Shown: positions 1 through 9,153 of the stretch, piece by piece
How positions within the stretch are numbered: the stretch's first letter is position 1
How the letters are laid out: every line of letters starts with the position of its first letter
From: Ruegeria sp. TM1040
GTDB lineage: Bacteria > Pseudomonadota > Alphaproteobacteria > Rhodobacterales > Rhodobacteraceae
DNA: 64,000 bases
NCBI RefSeq assembly: GCF_000014065.1
Contig: NC_008044.1
Span: forward strand, 2,503,501 to 2,567,500
Direction of reading: 5' to 3'
Position numbers and translations under genes: made by a program
The notes under the pieces: model-generated
Told to the model about the DNA's origin: nothing
What the model saw: only the letters and a program-made list of their open reading frames with translations
Databases searched by the model: none

Positions 1-264
1 CTTTCTGCTGTCGATGGCTACAAGAATTTCAGCAATAGCATGGCCTCGCGTCAACTCGCGCGCGCCATGGCGGAGCTACGCGAATCCGCTGCAGGCGCCA
101 ACTATCCCAGGGAAGTGGCCCCCTCCGACAAGCCCGCACCGAGCCCACTTCCGGCTGGTGATCGGGACATCGCGCAGCAAGCCTTTCTCGCCCACTGCAC
201 TCAGCACCAGATGTCTGGCCGAGAGGCCAGCCGGCTCTATGCCGGTGCCAAGGCGTTCATCTGA
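1..264 (+). CDS. C-terminal end of an unidentified protein (partial)
   Basis: Frame 1 is open from the first base to a TGA at 262-264, giving 87 residues, so this is most likely the tail of a gene starting outside the window. A methionine at base 40 could also be a start, but no convincing ribosome binding site precedes it. The tail has a basic, alanine-rich helix-like start, a Pro/Ser-rich linker and a final segment with His and Cys. I do not recognise a family. It converges with truA, leaving about 116 bases between them. Confidence 0.45.
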   Translation, partial: LSAVDGYKNFSNSMASRQLARAMAELRESAAGANYPREVAPSDKPAPSPLPAGDRDIAQQAFLAHCTQHQMSGREASRLYAGAKAFI

Positions 265-380
265 TCGCGCCCGCAGCAAAAGCATCAACTTCGCCCTGCT
301 CAAACACACGCGCCTGACTTAGAACACGCACGAACCGTCATGAGATCTGCACAAAACGCGCTGGGTCTCGTCAGCCGAGC

Positions 381-1160
381 TTACACCCGGTCGCTAGAAA
401 AAACCGGATCAGGATAGCCCACCCGCGCCAGATAGAGCCCATGGCCCGGGCACACAGGACCACAGGCCGCGCGGTCCTTGGCCTCAAGCGCGTGTTTGAC
501 GTCCTCGGGGCTCCATGCTCCGGTGCCCACACGCTCAAGTGTTCCGACAAAACTGCGAACCTGATTGTGTAGGAAGCTGCGCGCGCGCACATGAAAATGC
601 ACCTCTGGACCCGATAGTCCCTGAACGCGCTCCACTCTCAGCTCATCCAAGGTCTTCACCGGGCTGGCAGCCTGACAGATCGACGAGCGAAACGTGGTGA
701 AATCGTGATTTCCAAGCAGCATATTGGCTCCCGCCTGCATCGCCGCGACATCCAGATCATGTTTGATCTGCCAGACCTGCCCCTCATCGTGAGTCGCAGG
801 AGCGCGGCGCATCAGGATGCGGAACAGATATTGCCGCTCCACCGCACTGAAGCGGGCATGCCATTCGTCGTCCACAAGGGCTGCATCCACGATCGCAACC
901 GGGGCGGGCTTCAGGTGGTAGTTCAGTGCTTCACTCAGGCGAAACGGATCCCAGTTCTTCTCGAGGTCGCAATGCGCAACCTGCCCAAGCCCATGCACCC
1001 CCGTATCGGTGCGTCCGGCGGCGGCAATCGTGTGCTCACCCGGCTCGATCCGCGCGAGCGCTGCCTCAATCGCCCCCTGAACAGACGGTTGGTCCTTCTG
1101 CCGTTGCCAACCGGCAAACGGCTTTCCATGATATTCAACTTTGAGAGCAAAACGCGGCAT
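381..1160 (-). CDS. truA: tRNA pseudouridine(38-40) synthase TruA
   Basis: Converts uridines 38-40 of the tRNA anticodon arm to pseudouridine. The 259-residue length is normal for the family. The N-terminus has the usual beta strand and the GWQRQ segment. The catalytic aspartate lies in the [14 protein letters not shown] motif (around residue 52), and the C-terminal half has the RSFLHNQVR segment typical of TruA. The ATG at 1158-1160 gives the expected start. The gene points away from ycjX, with 163 bases between them that should hold both promoters. Identification is secure. Confidence 0.95.
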   Translation of the reverse strand: MPRFALKVEYHGKPFAGWQRQKDQPSVQGAIEAALARIEPGEHTIAAAGRTDTGVHGLGQVAHCDLEKNWDPFRLSEALNYHLKPAPVAIVDAALVDDEWHARFSAVERQYLFRILMRRAPATHDEGQVWQIKHDLDVAAMQAGANMLLGNHDFTTFRSSICQAASPVKTLDELRVERVQGLSGPEVHFHVRARSFLHNQVRSFVGTLERVGTGAWSPEDVKHALEAKDRAACGPVCPGHGLYLARVGYPDPVFSSDRV

Positions 1161-1323
1161 GGGCGCGGCCTAGCGCGCGACGGCAATTCTGGCAAGACCT
1201 CCTGAACGCAATCCACAGCAGCACTGGCAACCAAAGGTGCGCCCCCTTATGTTCTGTGAACAAGACGGTGATCCGCGCGTGGACACAGGCCCCACACGCC
1301 CGCCGACATAAAAGGAGCAGAAT

Positions 1324-2760
1324 GTGTCGCGAGGAACAGGTGTTACGGGGTTGGCCGCAGAGATGGCGGATGGCGTGCTGCGCGGGGCAGAAACACTCGG
1401 CGACGCCCTCACGAGCCCATTTGCAGCGCCTTCGCTGAGGCTGGGTGTGACCGGGCTAGCGCGTGCAGGCAAGACGGTGTTTATCACCTCGCTGGTCGCC
1501 AACCTGATCGACAGGGGACGGATGTCGCAGCTCTCGGCCCATCGTGACGGGCGCATCGAGGCTGCCTATCTGCAACCCCAACCCGATGACACCGTGCCCC
1601 GGTTTGATTTTGAAAACCATCTCGCCGCCCTGACCGGGCCGAGCCCACATTGGCCAGAGAGCACCCGGGCCGTCTCCGAACTGCGCCTGAGCCTGCGGAT
1701 GCGCCCCGGCGGTATGTTCGGCGGTCTGACCGGCCCGCGCATCCTGCATCTCGACATCATTGATTATCCGGGCGAGTGGCTCTTGGATCTGTCCTTAATG
1801 GACAAGGACTACCTCAGCTGGTCCGAGGATGTGCTGCGCCGCATCAAGACCCGTGCGGAGGCTCAAGCGTTCTTGCGCGCGGCAGAGGCTGCATCCCCCG
1901 CCGAGAGCCATGACGAACCGCTGGCGCAGGGGCTGGCGCAGGCCTTCGCAGACTATCTGCAGGAGGCGCGCAACGCCGGGTATTACGATTGTACACCCGG
2001 CAGGTTCTTGTTGCCGGGGGATCTCGCGGGCTCTCCCGTTTTGACATTCGCCCCCCTGCCGCCGAGCGAGGCCCCGCGCGGCAGCCTCGCGCGCGAAATG
2101 GCACGCCGCTTTGAGGCCTATAAGTCGCAGGTGGTGCGCCCGTTCTTTCGCGATCACTTCTCGCGGATCGACAGGCAAGTGGTCTTGGTGGACGCTCTTG
2201 GTGCGCTGCATTCCGGCCCCCCCGCCATGGAGGATCTGCGCCGCGCCATGACGGATATCCTCAGCACCTTCCGCCCCGGGTCCAACCGTTTTCTGAGTCA
2301 GTTGCTACGGGGGAAACGCGTCGAGAAGATCCTCTTTGCCGCCACCAAGGCCGACCACCTCCACCATCAACAACACCCGCAACTCACGGCAATCATCGAA
2401 GCCTTAACTCATGAAGCCCGTGAGCGGGCGCAATTTGCGGGCGCTGAGACGGCGGCCCTCTCGCTGGCAGCGTTGCGCGCCACCACTGAGGAGCTCCGCA
2501 TGCATGAGGGGGTGGAGTTGCCCTGCGTGCGCGGCATTCTAGCCGACAGCGGCAAGCCGGCTGCGCTTTATCCCGGCCGCCTGCCCGAAGATCCGCGGCA
2601 TCTGCTGACGCCAGCCCGACAAGGAGCTGATACCTGGCTTGATGGCAGCTACGCCTCCATGCGCTTCGCGCCACAACCGCTGACCCTGAAACCCGGCGAC
2701 GGGCCACCGCATATTCGGCTGGATCGCGCGGCCGAATTTCTGATCGGAGACCGTTTGTGA
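1324..2760 (+). CDS. ycjX: YcjX family P-loop protein (DUF463)
   Basis: A predicted GTPase-like nucleotide-binding protein of the YcjX/DUF463 family (478 residues), a conserved stress-linked protein of unsettled function. The P-loop GLARAGKTVFI is near residue 45. A DIIDYPGEWLLD segment near residue 145 and a TKADH motif near residue 343 look like GTPase switch and base-recognition elements. The start is GTG at 1324, supported by an AGGAG box at 1313-1317. The gene overlaps the next by four bases (GTGA), so it is probably translationally coupled to the GNAT and YcjF genes. YcjX and YcjF are usually neighbours. Confidence 0.9.
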   Translation: MSRGTGVTGLAAEMADGVLRGAETLGDALTSPFAAPSLRLGVTGLARAGKTVFITSLVANLIDRGRMSQLSAHRDGRIEAAYLQPQPDDTVPRFDFENHLAALTGPSPHWPESTRAVSELRLSLRMRPGGMFGGLTGPRILHLDIIDYPGEWLLDLSLMDKDYLSWSEDVLRRIKTRAEAQAFLRAAEAASPAESHDEPLAQGLAQAFADYLQEARNAGYYDCTPGRFLLPGDLAGSPVLTFAPLPPSEAPRGSLAREMARRFEAYKSQVVRPFFRDHFSRIDRQVVLVDALGALHSGPPAMEDLRRAMTDILSTFRPGSNRFLSQLLRGKRVEKILFAATKADHLHHQQHPQLTAIIEALTHEARERAQFAGAETAALSLAALRATTEELRMHEGVELPCVRGILADSGKPAALYPGRLPEDPRHLLTPARQGADTWLDGSYASMRFAPQPLTLKPGDGPPHIRLDRAAEFLIGDRL

Positions 2761-3221
2761 GCTCTGTCCTGCGCCCCGCCACACCATTGGATGCCAGCAA
2801 GCTTGGCGAGATACTCTATCGGTTTGAGCATGAGACACCCTGGATGCCCAAAGAGCACTCGCTGGCGGAGACCATCGCCTTTTGCGACCGCATGATCGCT
2901 CAAGGGTGGATCACAGTCGCGCAGGACCCCGCATCCGGGCAGATCCTCGGCTTTTGCGCAAAGGACGGGCCGGAAATCTGCGCGCTTTACTTGCTGCCAG
3001 AGCACACCGGGCTCGGCGTTGGCAAACAGCTGCTCGATCAGGCCAAGGAGACAAGCCCCGAGCTGCAACTCTGGACGTTTGAGGCCAATCATGCCGCACA
3101 GCGCTTTTACAGGCGCGAGGGCTTTGTCGAAACGCAGCGCACCAATGGTCACCGCAACAGTGAGGGCCTGCCCGACATCGAATATCGCTGGCAGGTCAAA
3201 GAGATGGAGCATGCCACATGA
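2757..3221 (+). CDS. GNAT family N-acetyltransferase
   Basis: A 154-residue acetyltransferase of the GNAT superfamily. The acetyl-CoA pyrophosphate loop is seen as LPEHTGLGVGKQLL near residue 82, followed by the helix and the FEANHAAQRFYRREGF segment that marks the C-terminal half of the fold. The substrate is unknown. The GTG start overlaps the stop of ycjX by four bases, and its own stop overlaps the next start, so it lies inside the ycjX-ycjF unit. The tight coupling suggests co-expression, not necessarily a shared function. Confidence 0.88.
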   Translation: MSSVLRPATPLDASKLGEILYRFEHETPWMPKEHSLAETIAFCDRMIAQGWITVAQDPASGQILGFCAKDGPEICALYLLPEHTGLGVGKQLLDQAKETSPELQLWTFEANHAAQRFYRREGFVETQRTNGHRNSEGLPDIEYRWQVKEMEHAT

Positions 3222-4198
3222 GCCGCGACCCGATAGTTTTCGACGTCGAAGACGATGACTCCGCCGCCCCGCATGTCAGCGATGCGCCCCCGGTGCCTGA
3301 TCTCGACACCCCCACAGCGGTGCAAGCCTCCGCGACCCTATTGGGCGCGCGCGCGCGTTCCGGTTGGGGCGGGTGGATCTGGGGCGGAGTTGCAGGATTG
3401 ATCACCACCCTCGCAACAGTGGCCGCATGGGATTATGCCACAAGTCTCCTTGACCGGATGCCGGTGCTCGGGCTGATCTTCTCGTTGGCTTTTGCAGGGC
3501 TGGTTCTTTTGGCACTGTTGTTCTGCGCCAAGGAACTTGCCGCCGTCGGCCGGGTCCGGCGCGTGGAGGGCTTGCGACAAGCCTGCAGCGAGGCCCGTGG
3601 GGGCACGCTGGCGGAGGCTCAGAACCAGGTCGGCGCTTTGGTGCGGTTCTACAACGGACGCGCGGATCTGGAATGGGGGTTGAAAAACCTCAAGGAGCGC
3701 AAGTCAGAGATCCTAGATCCAGATGCGCTGATCGACCTTGCAGAGGCAGAGCTGATGCGTCCGCTGGACGCGCGCGCCGTTGCGGAAATCGAAGCCGCCG
3801 CCCGTCAGGTTGCTGGCGTCACTGCCCTGGTGCCGCTGGCGCTGGCAGATGTGTTGACGGCACTCGTTGCAAGTCTGCGGATGATCCGCCGGATCGCAGA
3901 GATCTACGGCGGGCGCTCGGGCCTCTTTAGCTCATGGCGCCTGACACGCGCGGTGCTGTCGCATCTGGTGGCCACCGGGGCCGTTGCAATCGGGGATGAC
4001 CTTCTGGAACCGATCCTGGGCGCTTCCGTCCTATCCAAACTCTCGCGGCGTTTTGGCGAAGGGCTGGTCAATGGCGCCCTCACGGCGCGGGTTGGCCTTG
4101 CGGCGCTGGAAGTCTGTCGCCCGATGGCCTTTGAGAGCGAAGACAAACCACGCCTCGGGAAGGTGCTTCAACGCGCGCTCAGCGGATTTGCCAGATAA
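3218..4198 (+). CDS. ycjF: YcjF/DUF697 family inner membrane protein
   Basis: A 326-residue membrane protein of the YcjF (TIGR01620/DUF697) type. An acidic N-terminal stretch (residues 1-30) is followed by two hydrophobic segments (about 48-70 and 83-105) with the GxxRRVEGLRQ loop after them. The C-terminal soluble part has Ala/Leu-rich helices with a glycine-rich segment (RRFGEGLVNG). ATG overlaps the stop of the GNAT gene by four bases. It is the usual partner of YcjX. It converges with the haemoglobin gene, 22 bases away. Confidence 0.85.
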   Translation: MSRDPIVFDVEDDDSAAPHVSDAPPVPDLDTPTAVQASATLLGARARSGWGGWIWGGVAGLITTLATVAAWDYATSLLDRMPVLGLIFSLAFAGLVLLALLFCAKELAAVGRVRRVEGLRQACSEARGGTLAEAQNQVGALVRFYNGRADLEWGLKNLKERKSEILDPDALIDLAEAELMRPLDARAVAEIEAAARQVAGVTALVPLALADVLTALVASLRMIRRIAEIYGGRSGLFSSWRLTRAVLSHLVATGAVAIGDDLLEPILGASVLSKLSRRFGEGLVNGALTARVGLAALEVCRPMAFESEDKPRLGKVLQRALSGFAR

Positions 4199-4220
4199 CA
4201 CAGCAACACGTGACATCGGG

Positions 4221-4634
4221 TCAAATCAGTTTCGGCGGCTCATCTTTGGGCTGGCGAATGGATTCGATCCCGGTGCGGAACCCTTCGCCGATGCGATCGG
4301 CGAGATGGCCCCATTGCAGCGCCTGTTCAGCCGTAACCTCGCGCTCAAGAACCGCGTGGAACAGACCAAGCCAGACCGGGAAATGCTCTGCCCGCACATC
4401 AGGTCGGGACAGGTGTTCGCGCATCGGAAACCCGTCATAGACCCGCTCGCGCAGGATCGCGTTGCGCCAGAAATTGGCAATCTTCTCCTCATGTTGAGGC
4501 CAATCCTCAACATGCGCGTTAAAAACGGGCGCAAGTACCGGATGGCGGCGGACTTCGCCGTAAAAGACCGAAACCACCCGCCTGATGTCATCGGCGGAGA
4601 TCTGGAACCGCGCCAATGGTTGCACGTCTTGCAT
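4221..4634 (-). CDS. Group III truncated haemoglobin
   Basis: A 137-residue truncated globin of group III type. Visible features are FYGEVRRHPVLAPVF in the B-helix region, a HEEKIANFWRNAIL segment, and the probable proximal histidine in RAEHFPVWLGLF. The frame stays open further upstream, but I place the start at the ATG at 4632-4634 because an AAGGAC box lies just before it and the residues upstream do not look globin-like. Family members bind oxygen or NO. The ligand and role here are not shown by the sequence. It diverges from ileS. Confidence 0.85.
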   Translation of the reverse strand: MQDVQPLARFQISADDIRRVVSVFYGEVRRHPVLAPVFNAHVEDWPQHEEKIANFWRNAILRERVYDGFPMREHLSRPDVRAEHFPVWLGLFHAVLEREVTAEQALQWGHLADRIGEGFRTGIESIRQPKDEPPKLI

Positions 4635-4924
4635 GGTTATGTCCTTCACCCGGTTTCCCGCATCGTGCCTAGCAGCATTGGCAGGCCATCTAAAGCGCGC
4701 ATGACGTCGCAGCGATTGTGGCCGCAGCTGCACTTTACCCTCGTGCGACAAGCCCCTATAAGCGAGCGCATGATAGCGACTGCAAAACAACGTGTGGCCT
4801 TCATTATTCGAATTATGACCCCGGCGCTCTGAACAGACGAGACGCCGGGCAAAGGTGCTTGAGTGATCGCACCGAACCGAATATCCCCAAAATCGACCCG
4901 TTGATGCAAAAGGACGCCACCGAT

Positions 4925-7849
4925 ATGTGCGCCGATAAGACCGAAGTCACGCCCGAATACAAAAACACGCTAAATCTGCCCAAAACCGATTTCCCCATGC
5001 GCGCAGGCCTGCCCAAGCGCGAGCCCGCATGGCTGGAGCGTTGGGAAAAGATCGGCGTCTATGACCGCCTGCGCGAAAAGGAAGGCCGTCAGCCGTTTGT
5101 GCTGCACGACGGTCCGCCCTACGCAAACGGCCACCTGCATATCGGTCACGCGCTCAACAAGACCATCAAGGATATGATCGTCCGCTCGCATCAGATGATG
5201 GGTTTTGACAGCCGCTATGTGCCGGGCTGGGACTGCCACGGCCTGCCGATCGAGTGGAAAATCGAAGAGCAGTACCGCAAGAAGGGCAAAAACAAGGACG
5301 CGGTGCCGGTCATCGAGTTCCGTCAGGAGTGCCGCAAATTCGCCGAGGGCTGGATCGACATCCAGCGCGAGGAGTTCAAGCGCCTGGGCATCACCGGCAA
5401 CTGGCCCAATCCCTATATCACCATGGATTATCATGCCGAGGCGGTGATCGCCGAGGAATTCATGAAATTCCTGATGAACGGCACGCTCTATCAGGGCTCC
5501 AAGCCCGTGATGTGGTCGCCAGTTGAAAAAACCGCGCTGGCCGAGGCCGAGGTCGAATATCACGACAAGGAAAGCTTCACCATCTGGGTGAAATTCAAGG
5601 TGGTTGAACCTGCCGATCACAAGCTGGCCGGGGCGCAAGTGGTGATCTGGACCACGACTCCCTGGACCATCCCTTCGAACAAGGCTGTCGTCTACGGTGC
5701 GGACATTGCATATGGCCTCTACGAGGTCACAGGTACGCCGGACGAGTGCTGGGCCACAGTGGGCGACAAATACCTGCTTGCCGACAATCTGGCCGCGGAT
5801 GTGTTCAAACGCGCGCGTCTCTCGGAAGATCAATATAAGCGCGTTGCAGATGTGTCTGCAGAGGATCTTGCAGGCATCGGCCTTGCGCATCCGCTCGCGG
5901 GTTCTGAAGGCTCCGAAGGCGAATGGGACGGCATCCGTGATTTCCGCGCCGCGCCCTTTGTGACCGACACCGAAGGCACCGGTTTTGTGCACTGCGCGCC
6001 GTCGCACGGTATGGAAGAATTCGAACTCTATCGTGATCTCGGCATGCTGGAGCAGATGATCACCTACAACGTCATGGACGACGGAGGCTTTCGCGCCGAT
6101 CTGCCGTTCTTTGGTGGCAAATATATCCTGAACCGCAAAGGCGGCGAAGGGGATGCCAACAAGGCGATCATCGACAAGCTGGTCGAGGTCGGCGGCCTTC
6201 TGGCGCGCGGCAAGATCAAGCACAGCTATCCGCATTCCTGGCGCTCCAAGGCACCGATCATCTATCGCAACACGCCACAGTGGTTTGCCGGTGTGGATCG
6301 CAAGCTAGACGACGGCATGGGCGACTATGGCGACACCATCCGCGAACGCGCACTGCGTTCCATCGACGAGCTGGTGAAATGGACCCCGCAGACCGGCCGC
6401 AATCGTCTCTATTCGATGATTGAAAACCGTCCGGATTGGGTGCTGTCGCGCCAGCGCGCCTGGGGTGTGCCGCTCACCTGCTTTACGAAGAAGGGTGCTC
6501 TGCCTACGGACGCGGATTACCTGCTGCGCAACAGCGAGGTGAACGCCCGCATCATCGCCGCCTTTGAGGAAAACGGCGCCGATGTCTGGTACGAGGACGG
6601 CTTCAAGGAGAAGGTGCTCGAGGGCATCGTGGCCCCGGACGACTACGAGCAGGTCTTTGACGTGCTGGATGTGTGGTTTGATTCAGGCTCCACCCACGCC
6701 TTTGTGCTGCGCGACCGCGAGGATGGCACCGAGGACGGGATTGCCGACGTCTATATGGAAGGCACTGACCAGCACCGCGGGTGGTTCCACTCCTCGCTGC
6801 TGCAGGCCTCTGCCACCAAAGGCCGCGCGCCCTATCGCAATGTGGTGACGCATGGCTTTACGCTCGACGAGAAGGGCATGAAAATGTCCAAGTCGCTCGG
6901 CAACACCATCGTCCCCGAGGAAATCGTCAAGCAATACGGCGCAGACATCCTGCGTCTCTGGGTGGCGCAGACCGATTACACCGCCGATCAGCGGATCGGG
7001 GCAGAAATCCTCAAAGGGACTGCCGACAGCTACCGCAGGCTGCGCAACACCATGCGCTATATGCTCGGCAGCCTCAGCGACTTCAACGAGGATCAGCGGG
7101 TAGAGCCTGCGGATATGCCGGAACTGGAGCAATGGGTCCTGCATCGCCTGGCCGAGCTCGATCGCACCGTGAAGGCAGGCTATAAAGCGTTTGATTTCAA
7201 TGGTGTATGGCAAGCGATTTTCAACTTTGCCACTGTGGATCTGTCGGCCTTCTACTTCGATATCCGCAAGGACGCGCTCTATTGCGATGGCGACACGCTG
7301 AACGCCCGTGCGGCGCGCACCGTGTTGGACATCCTGTTCCACCGCCTGACCACATGGCTGGCACCGATCCTCGTGTTCACGATGGAAGAGGTTTGGCTCG
7401 AGCGGTTCCCGGGCGAAGAAAGCTCCGTGCACCTTGTCGATATGCCCGAAACACCGCGTGATTGGATCAACGAGCCGCTCGCAGCCAAATGGGCCAAAGT
7501 CCGTCAGGCGCGCCGCGTCGTGACCGCCGCTCTGGAAGTGCAGCGCACAGACAAGGTTATCGGCGCCTCGCTCGAGGCAGCACCTGTCGTGCATGTGCGC
7601 GAGGCGGACGTTCTGGAGGCCCTGAAGTCGGTGAATTTTGCCGACGTCTGCATCACCTCTGACGTGCAACTCACCAATGATCCAAGTCCGGCAGAGGCCT
7701 ATCGCCTGCCAGAGGTCGATGGTGTGTCTGTGGTGTTTGAAAAAGCCGAAGGGGAGAAGTGCCAGCGGTGCTGGAAGATCCTACCCGATGTGGGCAGCCA
7801 CGCGCATCCCGGCACCTGTGGACGCTGCAACAGCGCTCTGGGCGGCTGA
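4925..7849 (+). CDS. ileS: Isoleucyl-tRNA synthetase
   Basis: Charges tRNA-Ile with isoleucine. The protein is 974 residues, normal for a bacterial IleS. The class I HIGH motif is in NGHLHIGHALN (about residue 68) and the KMSKS loop in KGMKMSKSLGN (about residue 655). A C-terminal zinc-binding CxxC...CxxC (CQRCWK and CGRCN) is present. The frame extends back to 4718, but the ATG at 4925 has an AAAAGGA box at 4908-4914. An ATG at 4904 is the main alternative. No T-box-like leader is evident in the 290 bases upstream. Confidence 0.95.
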   Translation: MCADKTEVTPEYKNTLNLPKTDFPMRAGLPKREPAWLERWEKIGVYDRLREKEGRQPFVLHDGPPYANGHLHIGHALNKTIKDMIVRSHQMMGFDSRYVPGWDCHGLPIEWKIEEQYRKKGKNKDAVPVIEFRQECRKFAEGWIDIQREEFKRLGITGNWPNPYITMDYHAEAVIAEEFMKFLMNGTLYQGSKPVMWSPVEKTALAEAEVEYHDKESFTIWVKFKVVEPADHKLAGAQVVIWTTTPWTIPSNKAVVYGADIAYGLYEVTGTPDECWATVGDKYLLADNLAADVFKRARLSEDQYKRVADVSAEDLAGIGLAHPLAGSEGSEGEWDGIRDFRAAPFVTDTEGTGFVHCAPSHGMEEFELYRDLGMLEQMITYNVMDDGGFRADLPFFGGKYILNRKGGEGDANKAIIDKLVEVGGLLARGKIKHSYPHSWRSKAPIIYRNTPQWFAGVDRKLDDGMGDYGDTIRERALRSIDELVKWTPQTGRNRLYSMIENRPDWVLSRQRAWGVPLTCFTKKGALPTDADYLLRNSEVNARIIAAFEENGADVWYEDGFKEKVLEGIVAPDDYEQVFDVLDVWFDSGSTHAFVLRDREDGTEDGIADVYMEGTDQHRGWFHSSLLQASATKGRAPYRNVVTHGFTLDEKGMKMSKSLGNTIVPEEIVKQYGADILRLWVAQTDYTADQRIGAEILKGTADSYRRLRNTMRYMLGSLSDFNEDQRVEPADMPELEQWVLHRLAELDRTVKAGYKAFDFNGVWQAIFNFATVDLSAFYFDIRKDALYCDGDTLNARAARTVLDILFHRLTTWLAPILVFTMEEVWLERFPGEESSVHLVDMPETPRDWINEPLAAKWAKVRQARRVVTAALEVQRTDKVIGASLEAAPVVHVREADVLEALKSVNFADVCITSDVQLTNDPSPAEAYRLPEVDGVSVVFEKAEGEKCQRCWKILPDVGSHAHPGTCGRCNSALGG

Positions 7850-7876
7850 CACCCGTACGCACCTCAGATCATGAAA

Positions 7877-7906
7877 AAACGCCCGGAGCAAAAGCTTCGG
7901 GCGTTT
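7877..7906. terminator. Bidirectional Rho-independent terminator
   Basis: Inverted repeat AAACGCCCGGAGC / GCTTCGGGCGTTT with a short A-rich loop. It is flanked by A-runs on the left and T-residues on the right, so it can serve both ileS (+) and the convergent gene ending at 7932 (-). Confidence 0.85.
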
Positions 7907-7931
7907 CTTGTTCAGTGGAGGCACACGCTGA

Positions 7932-8381
7932 TCAGGCAGCAACTCGAGACAGCACATCCTGGGTGTTCGTGTACATCTCCTGTGCAAAGCTCCCCGAGGA
8001 GATCCCTCGGAACACGTTGTCCTGCGCGACCTGCTGCATCTGGCTGCTCAGCGCGCTTTCCAGCGGCGGCAGGCTGATCGGGTCAAAGCTCTGCGGCAGA
8101 GGCGAAAGCAGTCCCTCCGTCTCAATGCTGCTCGCAGACGCAGAAGACGACGAAGATTTCTCGTAAGCGGGCAGCGTGTCACTGCTGAAGAGGGAGTCGA
8201 GATCCCGGTCTCTGGGCGCGGGGTCATCACTCAGGAAATTGCCCAGACGGCTGTTGGCAAATTCCGCACCGGTCGCACCGCTGTCGCTCGAAGAGAGAGC
8301 GACCGTGTCGGTGACCGTAAACACAACGGGGGTCACATTGTTTGAAGGCACACCCGCATAGGGGCGCATCGCTGTAATCAT
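7932..8381 (-). CDS. Hypothetical serine-rich protein
   Basis: A 149-residue protein that I do not recognise. It starts with ATG (8379-8381). The sequence is low in basic residues and rich in Ser, Ala, Asp and Leu, with a run of serines (EKSSSSSASASS) near the middle. The last third is more helix-like (SSQMQQVAQDNVFRGISSG). There is no signal peptide or membrane segment. It is supported as a gene by its clean ORF between a shared terminator at its 3' end and non-coding DNA upstream. Function unknown. Confidence 0.55.
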   Translation of the reverse strand: MITAMRPYAGVPSNNVTPVVFTVTDTVALSSSDSGATGAEFANSRLGNFLSDDPAPRDRDLDSLFSSDTLPAYEKSSSSSASASSIETEGLLSPLPQSFDPISLPPLESALSSQMQQVAQDNVFRGISSGSFAQEMYTNTQDVLSRVAA

Positions 8382-9083
8382 CTCAATTCCTTTCCACCTG
8401 CGTGTCGGGTCGAGACTCCCCGGATCGGGCCAGATCGGGCGTCGCGCCTAGCATATCGGAAAAGAGTTGCTCCGGGCGCGATGCTTAGGGTTTTAGGTAT
8501 TTTGTTGACGCTGCACCTTGGAAGCATTGTCAGGATGCACAGGCCAAAAGCGCCCGCTCGCTGGTCTGCTGCCTTATCCCTGCGCTCAATGGGGACGGTC
8601 CCGTGAACCTACGCGACATCCGGCCCGGCCATTGTCCGGCCTGTCAATGCGGTATCTGCTTGTTGACGCACGACCAAGCCCGTCACTCAAAACAGGATAT
8701 TTCTGTTTTCTTACAATTTGTTGGCGGTCGCATCCCGGACCATTCAGGGTTTCGTCCTTTTGCAGCAGGGGTGACTTATCCCTTGATTTGCCGGTGCCTG
8801 GAACGCCCTAGGCATCCTGTCGAAAAGGCTGCGCAGAAAGATCCGCCAATATGGTGGTGCGCCCGTGCGTGTGGCCTCAAGTTCGTGAGCAGGGAGGTTC
8901 ACTGAACCGGGTCCATCTGCGACAGCATTATACATTGCATTGTAAAGAAGCGATCTGAATTCCGATCGGCATTGTTGCCCACCAAAACCTGACGAAGGAT
9001 ACCGCTGGTCGCAAGACAGATCTCCTGTCGAGATGTTTTGGCCCAAAGCGTACACCGGCCTGAGCAGGCAATCCGCCCCTCCA
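8382..9083. other. Gene-poor interval, about 700 bases
   Basis: Between the serine-rich gene and the gcvP terminator. Several short ORFs occur (for example 8603-8905 plus and 8744-9157 minus), but none has a good start context or a recognisable protein, and the minus one runs through the gcvP terminator. It may hold the promoter of the 7932-8381 gene. I see no tRNA or repeat here. Confidence 0.5.
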
Positions 9084-9089
9084 AACAGG

Positions 9090-9115
9090 AAAGCCCCCCA
9101 AGAGAGGGGGGCTTT
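9090..9115 (-). terminator. Rho-independent terminator of the gcv operon
   Basis: Perfect hairpin AAAGCCCCCC / GGGGGGCTTT with the six-base loop AAGAGA, lying 38 bases beyond the gcvP stop on the minus strand. The final bases on the minus strand are T-rich (TTTCCTGTTT), fitting termination after gcvP. Confidence 0.85.
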
Positions 9116-9153
9116 GCAAGTTCGCTTTTTAACGTCGCCGGAGCGATCGTGGA

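Noticed and set aside
4635-4924. T-box-like leader before ileS
   Set aside because: No T-box core or terminator/antiterminator pair was seen, and T-boxes are not expected in this bacterial group.
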